From positions 17,322,651 through 17,386,650 of the forward strand of contig OX387603.1 in assembly GCA_947568835.1 (NCBI GenBank): a stretch of 64,000 nucleotides of DNA. Direction: 5' to 3'. This DNA is from Protonemura montana. Its lineage: Eukaryota; Arthropoda; Insecta; Plecoptera; Nemouridae. Below the pieces are notes generated by a model. That model was not told the DNA's origin and made no database searches. It was given only the letters and a program-made list of their open reading frames with translations. A program made the position numbers and the translations under genes. Shown one piece after another: positions 10,501-24,600 of the stretch; position 1 is the stretch's first letter; every line of letters begins with the position of its first letter.

Positions 10501-13500
10501 CAAAGCGTGCTAGCGTGCAAAATGATACTATCGCATGATTGAATGCGCGAAGTTGATCAGAGTTGGGTGTGGAAATTGGTACCGCAGCAATTTGTTTAGC
10601 GGGAAATCGAGATCGCACATTGCAATCGGGCATGCGGTGAAACGACCGCAGAGAGATATTATTTTTTAGAATATGAAAACATGTTGAATTGCGATTGAAA
10701 TACAATTTACCTGCCGCTATCAACCATGGGCGTTCTGTTTTCAGTATTGTGTAGGTTAATTACGCCACGCGAGAGTTTCCCAATGGTAGAGGAGCCGAGA
10801 TGGCTCATCCTTTATGCTGAACCTCGCGTTTCTTAGTTTATATACATTATTTATTTGTTAAGATGATGTACTCGGTCACAGATAAACTGTGTTCCAACAA
10901 AATTCATACCTTTCAACAACGCCCGAGTGCAAACTTCGAACCGAATCTATGTCAAAATAAACGTGTAATGTTAAAAAAAGAAACAGAAAATATTTCAACA
11001 CGAAACGGGAAACATGTTGCTTCGTTACAGATGCTTGTGTAATTTTTTTTAAGCACGTAGGTCAAACGCGATCTCTTTGACTTTGTTAATTACCGCCATG
11101 ATCAAACAGAAAAGCGGGAAAGGTTTCATGTATATCGAGCGATGCACTTGCACCTAATTACCGCAACTCAATCAATCGCAACCGTCTACCCCCGTCCCAC
11201 GTATTCCAAAGTACATCCAGAAAACTCGGTGTGTGTGCGTATACATATAGTTATAGTATATGTACAGTTAATTAATCCAATGCAAACTTTTCTAATCCAC
11301 ATAAAAAGCAGACCACTTAGGCTTCAACTTCTAGCATCTGCGTAGAGCGACCGCGACTCTCGATGTTAATTATTCTCTTTCACTTGCAGACTTTTATTTC
11401 AAGCCCAATGCTGGTATTTGCTTTACCACGGCCAATGATAAATAAACGCTCTGTCCGTGCGGTGCACCGACGTTTATTTCGTGCAGCACCTGTTTTTGCA
11501 ATTTCTGTTCTCTGCATTTCCGGGTCACCATATAAATTAGGGATCTCTATGAAGTTTACAGTCAAAAATTGGTTAAGTTTGTGGACTACATGAAAAACTT
11601 TAAACTGAACTTGAAAGTATATTAAAAGAGATCTTTTTTGGTTATGGTTTCTAGAGCAGTGGATTGATGGTGTGTTAGTTTTTATGGTTTGGCTCATGAT
11701 GTGAGGTTTTTGATCCTAAAGAGGGTCTAGAAACTCAATGTTTATGCAACCTCCGGCCTGCCATCTTCAGGAGTACTGATAATATTTTTGGATGGAAATA
11801 CTATCAGGATGGGCAGGCAAAAATCGAAAACCTAGTTGGAACTTTCTAGAAATAGAAAATCTAAATTTTAGTGGCAGGAAAATTCTCATTATGTCTGCAA
11901 AATAATTTCAAATATTGTTATAATTGCTAGATATTTTTTTTTGCAATTTGTGTTTAGGGATTAAAAGTTTATTGCCATGTCTTGTTTTATAAAAATTGTG
12001 CATACAGTTTTCTTTAAATAAATTCCTATTTTTCATCTGATCAAATACTTCGATGACTTTGTCAAATTGTTCAGATATGTGGCAGATTGTGACAGATAAC
12101 AGTGGATATTTTTAAAAGACAGCCCCAAAAACGACCGGGGCGCCTTTGCCGCAAAAGTGTGTTCTCTCGCTGAAGGGAGTATATGCAGCAGTTTTTCAAT
12201 ATTTAATGCAAAGCACTATTTTTTATAAAGGCATTGCACCTTAATGCGACATAAAAAAGGATGAGTGCAACAACAAAACCTCATTCATTCTAAAACCACG
12301 ATTTCTACATAAAAATAAAATGGTTATTTCGATAGCTAAAAGTCAAAAGGCGCTCTTTGAAAACTGGCTGTGAAACCTACTTCACACAGGTAGAAATCAG
12401 CATCGGTGTTAGGTTACCGTGCAATCCAGATCCTCTCTGCCTGTCGTTAGCCAGATCCGGTGACAGCTCAGCTCCTGAACATCAGGGTCGGGGTTGGGTT
12501 GGGTGGCTGGTTGGGTGGTTGTAGCAGTCAATAGTCGACGCCAATGAACGAGATTCGATGAAAAGTTTGGATTTGCCTTGTTAAAAGGTGACCGCTTGGC
12601 CGATTCGCAAGCCGATTCCCGCAAAATCGGTATCAATTTGTGTGCCATTTCTCTTTTATCTGTCTGTGGTAGTTGGTTTAATTGCGTTTAATATGGAAAT
12701 GTATTGGCGTGGAAAGCCGGTCATGTCGGAGTATGTTTCTGTAAATAGAAACTAAAAAGCAACGTTATTTTTTATTTTTTTGTAACAACTTTAGGGACGT
12801 AATGTTGAAAAGATTTTTTTTTTAATCTTTCTTTCTATGCTCTGAAAGAACTTTAAAAGGAAAATGTCACCATTTGGTAATGTCACAATTGGATTCAGAG
12901 GTAAGCCAAAATCGCACAAATCCGAGATGCCCTCTTTGGTATGGCCTAAAGTTTCGTGTCAAAATAAAAATAACGACCCACAAGAAAACGTCATGATTTC
13001 AACCATATCACTTTATAATTAATTTCTAAACCAACTTACTATTACGCTTCGTATTAGGACTGGTAACGGAACCACACAGCTTCATTTCCCAACACCAAAC
13101 AAAATACCCTATTTTTTGCCCACAAAACTTGTTCCCTGTCGCCAGGCGAACCACAAAAAGCATTCACACACAGCAAACGAACAGCAACAGAATTAAATAA
13201 AAACATCGATGACTCTTTGGCGCTCATTCCCTGCCCATGCACCCTCCCCTGCCACCCTTTCCCATCATAACATTGGTGACCCCCGCCCCCCCCCCCCCCC
13301 CCCCCCTCTCCGACCCAGATCATAACAAGGGACATCGCAATGCTCTATTTTGTTATAGAATAACAAAACATCGCCATAAATCTGAATATTGTTGGAACCT
13401 GGGTCCTAGAACCTATGTATGGCTTCCAGTTTTTTCACCCCCATGTCACTGTCTCTGTGTGCTTGCCGCGCATGGATCCGGCTGGTTTGGGAACCTCTGC

Positions 13501-16500
13501 AAAACATATTTTAATCAAGTTTGTAATAAAGGGTGTTGGCATTGCGTGGGGGAGGGAGGGGGCAGGCCATGGGGTAGCAGGCTTACGACGTAATGAACTG
13601 GCTTAGTGATGGTATGCTCCCTGTATTAGATTAGAGTAAGCTTGATATTATACCCGTAAACACAGTAGGATTATTTAGCAGTGCCAGTATGTTTTTGCTG
13701 ATGGCTTGGCTGTACTGTTTTTAGGCTGATGAGTGATTTTATGGTACTATTACAAATCATTTTGGGATCACAAATTGTAATCGCTTGATAGTTTTGGTTT
13801 TCTTTTAGTTAGTCATTTAATGGTTGTAATGGTTGTAATTGTTGGGGGTTATTCTCTTAATTTCAAAACGTTCGAACCGGCTACACCGGTTTATGATTTT
13901 TATTGCTGCATTATGCGAAAATATTCTTCGTTCACGTCAATTGATCCTTGGACCTTATCCCTCGGGGATAGTTATACTTAAAATAGGCAGGTATGTATTT
14001 CGAAAACGAAATATTACCAACAATATTACCAACAAAGGAAAGGTAGAATAGGTTCAATCAATTAAAAGGAGTACCAGTTTTAAATCTCAAGAAATTATTT
14101 ATTTATACCCTTTTTACTCCTAGTGAACAGTCAAAAGTAGGTATTCAAATTTACAGCTGTAGTCGTCATCATTATCAGAATTCAGAAATGTAGCCAAGTT
14201 ACTGTTTTCCTGCTGATCCTCCCGTTGACAAGTGTCCTGAGAAAAGAACAAAGCGATAAAGCCACAACAATGCACACGTTTGAAAAACATGGTTTTAATA
14301 CAATTAAGCAAGGTAGCACTGATTGTTAATTGAAGTTTCTAATTACATATTCATATCAAATCTATGTCTGTGCATAGAGAGCTGATTGTTACTTTGAGAG
14401 AGCTGAATGAGCTCCAACCCCAGCATTAGTAACACCAACAATACTTCTATATTCTAGGTAGGGTCCGTACATTTCTTCTTATTTTAACACAAGGTAACAT
14501 TGGATTTTTTAATACACTGCTCAGACAAGTCAATGGTGAATCATTGCAGAAATTAGCGAGGTATTGTTGTGTTCTTAGAATTCTCTGCCGGTTTTGTGTA
14601 CCTCAACGACTTTTATATTATCGTTTTAGATTTGCATTTATAGTTTCTTCCTACTCTCTAGCTCGTTTTGCATTGTCCTCTTTATCTCTGCTAATAACAC
14701 CACTGCTTTTCTTTCTCTAGTGATCTGGGTTTTAATAGTACCTGGTTTTCCTAACGGTAATATTGCCAATGACTCTGATTCTAGGTAACGCATATTTAAT
14801 AATACATCCGCAGGATGTTTTCGAACTACTTATTTCTATTTTCTAGTTCCTGTAGTTAAAAGAGAAAAAATCCACGAATGTCATTGGAAATTTAAGAATT
14901 CTAATGTGAAACTTAAGGTCATGGAAACAGCTCTAACCATAACTGAACAAACGTTATAAAAATTTATATTGGCTGCACGCAAGATGTAATTAACTGTTCA
15001 AAGATTTCAAAGATTTCTAGACATGGTACAGGACATACTTTGAGGCTTTCCATCAAGCCATGGCGTGTAGCGAATGTCTGTTTCATCCCGCCTTTCTGCG
15101 GCAATCCTGTACTTCGGTAGCAAAGCACGCCTCAGCGACTTTGCACAGATCGTAGAAAAGTTGATGTAACTGTGAAACAACGTGTTCAGATATTAAAAAA
15201 ACGAGTTCAGGGTAAAATAAATTTACTAAGGAACCAATTGGAGAAACCAAAGATAAAGCAGTAATGTGGGATTTCCTCATACTCATGACAGATGAATCGA
15301 TTTGTTAAGGTATTACGAATTCTGATTCAATACGGAATAAATATGTGTTAATAAATACTTACTTCAACCCAACAGCACGCCAGGCACCCATTCTGAAGTG
15401 GCTTTTAGGATGTTTCCGAAGTTTTACTTAGCTATTTCAATTTCTGGCAAACGCACGTCTTGCCCTCTCGATTGCAGATTCAATATGGCTGTCAGCTGAT
15501 GGCACTGATGACGGGCTTGGACACTTTTATTTGTAGATGGCACCACTGTAAGGTTTACTGGCGGGTTTTTCCAAGGCGCTAATCTTCCAAATTAAATATT
15601 TTGAATCTATTTATTTTCTTATTACAACCGCCCTGCTGAAAAATCTTACGTAAGATCTTGTAAGATCTTACCAAGATCTTGTCACAAGATCTTGCAAGAT
15701 CTTATAAGATCTTGAGTCAAGATCTTACAAGATCTTGCAAGATCTTACAAGATCTTGCAAGATCTTATAAGATCTTGCAAGATCTTATAAGATCTTGCAA
15801 GATCTTGAATCAAGATCTTGAATCAAGATCTTGTAAGATCTTGCCAAGAACTTGCCACGATTGTTTAAGATCTTGCCAAGTTCTTATAAGATCTTGTAAG
15901 ATCTTGCCAAGAACTTGCCACGATTGTTTAGGATCTTACCAAGTTCTTATAAGATCTTGCCACGATCTCATGAAATCTTACTACGATCTGATAAGATCTT
16001 GTTTGAATATCTTGCAAGATTTCCTAAGATTCACTGTAAAATGGCACGGAAAGGCAAAGTAGGTTTACAAAAAAATGAATGCATATTAGAGATGCTACCA
16101 AATTTATTTTAAAATTGCAAAACTGTATGCACTGTATAACAAATTACAGAAATTGCAGTTTAGATATACTTTCTTCTTTCCAACAACTTCAAAACAGCTT
16201 CAAAACAAAACAAACAAAAATCAAATAAGAATTGAAAATCGGCAAATACAAACTATCAATGTCCTATCTTTTGTAGGATGTAAACATGAAACAAAATTAA
16301 GAAAAAAATTGTCAAATAGAATCAAAGCTCTATTAATTCAAAAATATAGTATAAGAATTTTATGAATGCAATTCAGTATACCTATATAGGTGTTCCCAAA
16401 AATAAAAATAAAATACTTTAAAACTTGGCAAATAAAAATCATGAATGCCTCATATAACAATAAATATTTTAAACAATATTAAGATAAAAATGGTAAAAAA

Positions 16501-19500
16501 GAACCCTGTAAGAAACTCTTGATTGAGAAATATAATAAGTATGCAAAAATAATAACCTAAATCAGCACAAAATTCAAACAAGGTACTTAATGAACATGAA
16601 GAGAAGAGAGGAACAGCCGGCCAGGAAGTGCAGTGCACCCTCTGTCAATTAGGATGTCTTACTGTATCTGTAAAAAAAAAGTAAATGTGTAAAAGCTTTG
16701 TCGCCAGACAAATAACAGCCAAAACAAATAAATAAGAGCATCTGTTTTCTAAATTTTTTAAATCTGTGATATACTTTTTTTTCAATGAATCACTGATTTT
16801 ACAGAGTAAACAAATTTGTTTTTGTTGTACTATCACAGAATAATAACAGAGGTGGTAAGTAAATGGATTTAGATATGCCATTTTTTGTGGTTTTGGGATT
16901 TTTTATTCAAAAAGCCTCATTTAGCTGGATTAATTATAGAACTATTTTGATTCAAGGAATCATTGGCAAATATATAATTTCTTCTTGATATTTTGTTTAT
17001 GCTGTCAAATCCATCAAACATTTTACCTTGAGAAAGCAACTAGCAAAGGTTACAAAATGTTGGTAAAGCAGTTAAAGGGGCCCACCAAGTAGTTTTTTGG
17101 AGTACTTGTATATTACGTGAAAAAATTAGCGTCTAAGAAATCGCATATGTTAACAAATGCTATTTAAATAGATAGTACGAACATAGATTTTGGAGGAAAA
17201 TTCAAATTAACTTACCATACTAATTTTTCTTCCAATGGAGCTTGGAATGGAGGGCAGAAATAAGTTGGGACATCACACCATGGGCATGGAATCTCAGAGG
17301 TTGTTGCCACCAGCCAGGAGAGATTCACAGCACTGCAATAAAAAATGTGCGGTTTTAAACACATGGAAACAAGCATCATTTGTACTAGCACCTCCTGATC
17401 AATAAATGCCAACATAGGTTTCTGAAAATTAATTGATTATTGTAGTTGCATCCTAGCAAACTTACCAAGAGTTGTGAAATTGTCCGTTGACATCGCAACG
17501 CTATCTTCAAGCGATATAGCTGCTTCTACTGTGGACAAGGGCAGCTTGTCAGGGAATAAAGTGGAGCATCTGTCTTCCAATTCAGTACTGATGAACGCAG
17601 CAACGTTTTGAGCTCCAAGACTGAAAAAGTAGGAAGCATGTTGATAAGGTGATGTTTCCAATTTGCTTCTAGACAAACGATATTCAAGAAGTGATGCGTT
17701 TGAATGTAACAGTGATGCGTATTTACCTTCAAATTACACGAAACAAATCAATTGAAAGGTCTCCCCTATTAACTTCAAACCCCGAAGACAAAAAATGCCA
17801 CAGTGCAGACGGTAAAAATGACTTCCTATTTCTAACAATCACATTGCCGAAAAAGACAAATAATTTGTGCAATTAGAGACTAAACAAAGCAACGCGACGC
17901 GACGCGACACATCTCCACCAGTCGAAATCTAGTTCATACTGAGGAACGCTGCTCGCTACGAGTATCATTTTGCAAGTCTGCTAAAATGCATATATAGCCC
18001 GGCTAATAAAGAATGAGTCGTTGGAGTCTAGTTTTCTTATCTGCAACAGCAACTCGAGTATGAGTTCAACTTGAGTAGACGCACTACATTTCAGCATCAG
18101 CACATTTTTTCTCTTGACAGAAAAGTAAAGAATTGCTGTTGAGATAAATGAAAGAACTATAACAAGGTATTGGTCCATCGCGCCACTCTTTGTCAGCCGA
18201 ATGTTTCACACACATGTCACCTATCACCAATGACCATGTTATGATTATAAAATGACAATTATTATAGCCGAGCGTTAAATTGGAATCCAGTCATTTGTTT
18301 TGTTTATACCTGAGATTCACTGTGAATGAAAAAACACAGTAAATTCACTGTGATTATAAGAGCGTTTTCAGAGATAATCGAGGGTATTTGTTCTTACCAA
18401 AATAACAACTTGCATAACAGCGAAACGTATACACAAAATAACCAATATTGTATAGGTTCGCCAAAAGAAAATCTTGAGTGCAAAGTCTACAAAGTAAATG
18501 TATGTACCGTATTGACTATAAGTTTGTTTCGTACTTACTTGTGAATTCGAAAGTCTTCGTTGGTCGAAAACACAGAAGAAAGTACGCTTGTACAACAAGC
18601 TAATTCTTCGAATTTGGGAGTTTAATTCTTCGGAAATCACATAGGGCCCAGCACCAATGTTTGATAAAGCTCTCATCCACGTAGAGAAAAGCACACGAGG
18701 CATTTTTGAGAACAATACCTTCCGTGATATTTGCTATAGTTGCATAATAACACAGTTGATTGATCAACGTGTTCAACGGCGCACTATTTTGCTAACAGCC
18801 ATCGTTGTCAGCGGCCTAAAGACGTCGGTAAATCAGTGGATGATGATGGTGTTTATTGTAACTTAGGATTGAAAAGGTCGTGCATTGCTGAATGCAATGC
18901 AAAATTCCTGTGGAGTTTCAAATAATTCCGTGCAAACCTCGGATTGAAATAAATATAATTAAACATTTACAATAATGTGCATCTTGTGGTACAAAATGTA
19001 CGACTCTGTGAGAAAATAATAAAATGTAAATTTATTAGTAGAAATATTAAATATCAGTTGAAAGGCCAAAATTCGGTCCCAGTCCAACAATTGCCACATA
19101 CCTACTAAACAAAACTTAGCATGAGTATTTATCATTTAGTATGAAAAATATATATATTGCAATACTATAGAGCCCGAATGGAGAATCGCATCATATATTC
19201 ACATTAAACCGACATTCAGCTTATCACCGAACGATTTGGCATGTTGGAAACACCAGTCCTCGTGAGAACACCGAAGTCAAGCAACACGCGCTGGGTATTA
19301 TATGAGTGACCATCACACACAGTTCTGTACCGGAGAGAGGTTATAGAAACAATGCGTCGTTAAATTTCACAGTTTTACGAAGTATTGTTGTCACAACGAC
19401 CCCTAAGTATAATGACGTTGTAAACCTTCCTGCAGAAAAAGTTACAACTGGATCATGGTCCAGTTGTCCAGAAACTCAGAATCAGAGGGATCAGATCCAG

Positions 19501-21656
19501 AACCAGAGCATTCAACAAGACAATTATTAATCTCATTTGTGTGCTCTCCATTCACGAGTGCGTTTTCGCACCGAGCAAGATCTTGCAGTTATCAATTATT
19601 ATTTTAGAAGACTTTAAAGTCGGAAACGCAGAATTCTGCGTGCAAGATCTTTCAAGAATCGCAACACAAAAAAATTATTTCAAGAACTTGCTAAGAACTT
19701 GCCAAGATATCGTTTCCTTGCCAAGATTCCAAAAATCTTGCAGCCATGTAAGATCCCACGGGACCGTGTCAAGATCTTGTCAATTTCTTACCAAGATCTT
19801 GAAAAAATCTTGTCTGAAGGGAAAAATCTTAAATGTTTTCAAGAAATTGCCAAGAAATTGGCAAGATCTTGCATCTTACCAAGATCTTGCCAAGATCTTG
19901 CAAGATCTTGCCTGATCTTGCTAAGAATTTTCAGCAGGGCGTATTTATTAACTCCGTGTATCAACTTTAAAAGCTAACATTTAAGTTTATAAAAAACAGT
20001 TGTTTCGATTTGAAATACTCGAGCTTTGGGCCTTCTTTTCTTCATTGGATGAGCACTGTAGGGTATTTTTTTTTTTTTTTAATATTTGCAGAGTTTTTGG
20101 CTTTTCTGATGATGCCACTAGGGAGCTGAAACCAGCAAGCGATGGATTCATGGAATATTTATTTTTAGTTTTGTTTTTTCGGGTACGTTTTTCGCTAAAA
20201 ACTTTCTAATTGCTAAAAAACTTAACGAAATTCAACAAAAATTTCAAACATTAATCGCATTGATTGCATTGAGCTGTACCATGCCTGAACATTTCAGATA
20301 TATATGTTTTCACAACCTCGCGTAGGTTTCATATTTAGGTGTTTTTTCGTGTTTTTTTTAGCCTTTTCCATGCAAAAGTAGTTTCAGTTTTGAACAGAAG
20401 AAACAATCGTTCTTCAACGCGATCAAGAGAGTTCGCGAAGCCCTTACTGTACACCTAATTTTACACATTAGATGAAAATGATAGCAAAGATCGCCTGACT
20501 TTAAAAAATGTGAAGGTTTCCTGAACTTATCTGTACTAAACCTCATCTCCCAAATGGCCTGAGTAAATTTCGGATTTTCTAAATTCTCATCATCATTACT
20601 CAAGCGACCAGGGACAGCACTAGCGTCAGAGATGGACTTTTGTAGAAAAACGGTTTCCTTCAGAACGGATGGCAACTGCGGTAGAAAGTACCGTTTGCAT
20701 ACATTTCCTAGCTATAAACTACATAGCCACAAACAAGTCGCCTGATTCAAATAGGTTAATTTCCTTGGATATCAACGAAGATTGCAATTTATTTGCCATT
20801 CTTTCCCAAAACTACTGAGATGAAACGCTTCCGGAAATAGTAGAAAAGAAATACACTCAGCGAACATGACTTGCAGTCTGAATTATTCAAATCAAAAACA
20901 CAAGACAAAATTTAATGAAAATAAAAAATCAAACAAGAGAATGCAGTGATTTGAAGTCCTGTCAAGTTCATCAGTTATGATGTCAGTTCTACGTCATCTT
21001 TGCTCTTTGTCCTCCTTGAATATGGCGACATTTTAAATAAGTAATAGCATTCTTTGACGGCCGAAGAGACGATAGCGTTTTGTCACCATTAATTCCCGCA
21101 AGAGCAAACCTTACCTCGACAATAAATTCTTCTGGAAAATTTCTCAGGAACTTAAAATAAATTTGTCATCGTCAATTCCGTTTTTCCATCTCACGTTTAT
21201 TTATAAGAAACTTTGTTATCATAGTTTATCTCTCTCTCACTCTCTCCTAATTGACAAAGATGCAAAAGAATCTCTCCAGTTCCATTTATCTTTATCAACC
21301 GCATCTCTTTCCATTCGTCACACATTTTTTCCAGTATTTCTCATAGCAATAAAACGATTTCCTTACATCAGAGAAAGTCTAGACTCTAGACTCTTCCTAC
21401 TCTTGGATGGATCAGTATTTTAATCGCCATTTAATGTCCAAGCCTTCGCTTTTCCTTCCGCTGCCTGCAGTTGAATTGACTCGGGTTGACCCGACGTCAA
21501 AGGGACTCTGAGAGATGTGCGACAGAGGTGGAAGGTGACTGAAAGAAGCGTGTGAAATGTTTAGTATGATGGGTTGAAAGTGCACAGGTTTGATCATAAG
21601 TTTAAAGAGCCGTCACGCGGATCTAACATCAATCACTGGAACTGATCGGCAGGCAG

Positions 21657-21688
<32 letters not shown>

Positions 21689-24600
21689 CATGAGGTTTTT
21701 AAGACGAGGGGTAGTTCCAGGACCAGCCGATGGCAGAAAGGAAGGGGGAGCAGAGAATCAGGATTAAAGCGACTTGAAGCGTTCAATATTTGAATCGCTG
21801 GCTTTTATTGAGTGGATTTGCGTGGAAATCACTCCGCAGAGAATCACGTGACTGTTGATTTATTGTTAACATTCCGCCGCTGAACGGAGTCGTCGGCGTC
21901 GTCGGCGTCGGGGTCGACAACGCCGGCGGTGTCGGAGGCACAACGTTCTCTATTCTAGAAAAGAAAAAACACACACTCTTGGTTCAACAAACCCGGCGAT
22001 TTAAGTGAAATCAATTCCAGTCCTCATTCAACAACTGAAACATAGACAGGGCGTGAAACGTAGCCGCTTTGTTCCTTTGGAAAACAATCGGTCGCGGGGG
22101 CTAAGCTTTGCATGGGCGGTGGCTATTTCAGCCCCTAACCGAGCTCGTCGATTTCTTTAACCGAACGAGCTAATATCCAACGACAGAGAATGAACACCCT
22201 AGTTTCTCTTGACTCAAAATCGCTGGACTTCTTTCGTTTTCTTTAGGTCATCTCTGGTATTCTTCAATCTGCTGGCTAAATTTTTATTTAGATGCGGAAG
22301 TATTTTCTTTGCATTTTAAAGTTTTGTCATATACCTACTGACTACCACATTCCGGGCGATAGAAAATATTTGAATTCCATTACATGTCATGAATTTCCGC
22401 CGCAAATAACCGAATCGGATTCAGGCTTCACTGAATTGAATAATGTTTCCACAAGTTGTCCTCGACAAGCAGTCCGCCACCAACTTTTCTAAAGTTCCCT
22501 GTCCAGTGCATCTCGAAAGTCAACGACATTTTCTTGGAATGAAAACAATTTCCTTTCCCTAAACGATTATCACACGAAAGTCCTGACACGTCTCTTGTTC
22601 ATAAAGATCAGTATGTCCTCCTCATTTTTCCTTTTTGGAGGCGGAAACAAAGGATTGTAGGCCGCTTAAAAACATCTTACAATGTAAGGGTATACCGTAA
22701 ACACAACAAACAATTCAATGAACGTCGGCGTCGGCCACCTAACCATTCCAACATATTCTGAAGTGTCCTCGAACGGATCAGAATTCGCAATTAAACATCC
22801 CCCCACCTCCGCCCCACTACGCGGCGGGTGTCAAATGACGACTAACCCGTCGGCTTTACATCGGTCATTGGCGCTTCGAGTGCGTGACAGGCTTAAAGGT
22901 TAACTTACACCAGTTAATCTCTAATTTCGGGAGTCGGTTTGATCCGGCGAGTGCTCCGGCGAGTGCTCCAGCGCGTGAGGCAAATACGTGCTTCCAACCT
23001 CACTTTCCCCCGTATCCAGGGCTAGAGGCTGAGGCGATAAAACGCTATCATTTCCAATAAACTAAGCCTAAAGCTAACGATCTATACGCACCTTTAAGCA
23101 CGATGAGGTGAAATTAGGTGAAAATGTAATCGGGCTTTAATCTGAACTGGGATTTTCCAGAATCAGCTAGTTGACTAGAGTCGGAAGTTGTCAGTTAATA
23201 TATTTCCCCTTTTCAGCATCTTTTAATTATTTTGTTACAATAGTGCGGCATCTTAATTTAAAATTATCACGATATTATCTTCCAGCGTGGCAAACTTAGT
23301 TAAAATAACAATACTTAGACATAATTGAGCCGAATGACAGTCTCAAAGTCTCAACTAATTTCGCAAAGCTATTATAGAAAATGATTATGCAGATTTCAGA
23401 CGGTGGAAACGCCGGCCCCAATTTCTACGACCACTGCTACAGCTATAGGTATTATGTTAATACAAGTTAAAATTGCTTTCACATAGAAATTTTGTTTCCT
23501 TATACATAGTGTATAAGAAATGAACATAATTCCGCTAGGTATTAAGAATAATTCCTTTTGTAATCCTAGCCGCGAAACGAAATATACCGCCGATATTACC
23601 GCTGACAGAAACTCGCTCGCTAGCTACCACGGCTCAATTATCAAGAGATCCGGCTGGTAATTCCGGCGAGGCCTGGTGTCTTAATTAATGCATTGGCTGC
23701 AAGCGAGAATGAGCCAGAAGAAGAGGCGGATTAGGGGTGGCTTTGTAAGGCGAGAATTTAAGTGATTGAAGTGTTTTTAAATGTTCCCATAGAGAGGAAC
23801 TGTTTTTAAAAAGTCTCTCGTACTGCGACGTTGAGAGGCGAAAAAGTAATTTTAGGTATATTTTCGATGTCATTCGCCAAATCTACCTTACTTAAGTACA
23901 GATATTTTAAGAACAGATATTTGAAGTACAGATATTTGAATAGCCGGTAAAGCCTTCAAGATAAGTTTCATTTTATCGCTGGGGAAATGTGAATGAGGAA
24001 ACACCATTATTAAGTTAAATGGCAAATTCTCTAAATTAGCCAACACATTGGCTTTAAAATATACGAGGCATAAACTTACATGATTGAAATAAGACTATGA
24101 AGGACCTACGTCACAAACATTATCACAAAATTGATACGATTTCTGGAAACGAACGCGGTTGAAAGCACTGGGGTTGTGGCACCATGTCATTTCAGGCAAA
24201 ACAGGGACATGAGAACGTGATTTTCCCATGCACCATTCAACATTAAATTACTATTTCCGAATTTTCCAAATCCACGTAATCAGAAACTCGGAACATGCAC
24301 ACCGACACCATCCCTACATGACATATTAAAGGTACAGCAGAAATCAGAAAAAAATCGACTACTTTCCATTAAATTTTCCTTTAACCTCACACTTCGGGGG
24401 GTTCCAGAATTTTCTTATGAAATTAGATTCAATACGCGGAGAATAACATGGTAAACCTTGCCTGCGGGGCGAGGTAGGTTGGGCGGGGGGGGGGGGGGGG
24501 GGGCGGGGGGGAGTGCACCGCATGCAGAGAGGATCCGTTGAGCGCCTCGGCAAAAGATTCATCCCGGCCAGCAGAACGGTTTTGCCGACATAAATCTAAC

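Larger units (their letters stand above)
15629..19941. mobile_element. Probable DNA transposon with CAAGATCTTG-array inverted ends
   Basis: The left end CGCCCTGCTGAAAA (15629-15642) is the exact reverse complement of the right end TTTTCAGCAGGGCG (19928-19941). Both ends run inward into arrays of AAGATCTTG, which are absent elsewhere in the window. No clear target-site duplication is visible, so the exact borders are open by a few bases. No transposase domain is recognisable inside. On the - strand there are intron-exon-like signals, and two fragments of the SINE family are nested. It may be a non-autonomous member or a decayed autonomous one. The superfamily is not recognised. Confidence 0.75.

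Noticed and set aside
15640-16062. CRISPR-like array or a repeat protein (open frame of DLARSYKIL units)
   Set aside because: The palindromes are contiguous with no spacers, the host is eukaryotic, and the frame is open only because the repeat lacks stops. It belongs to the transposon end.
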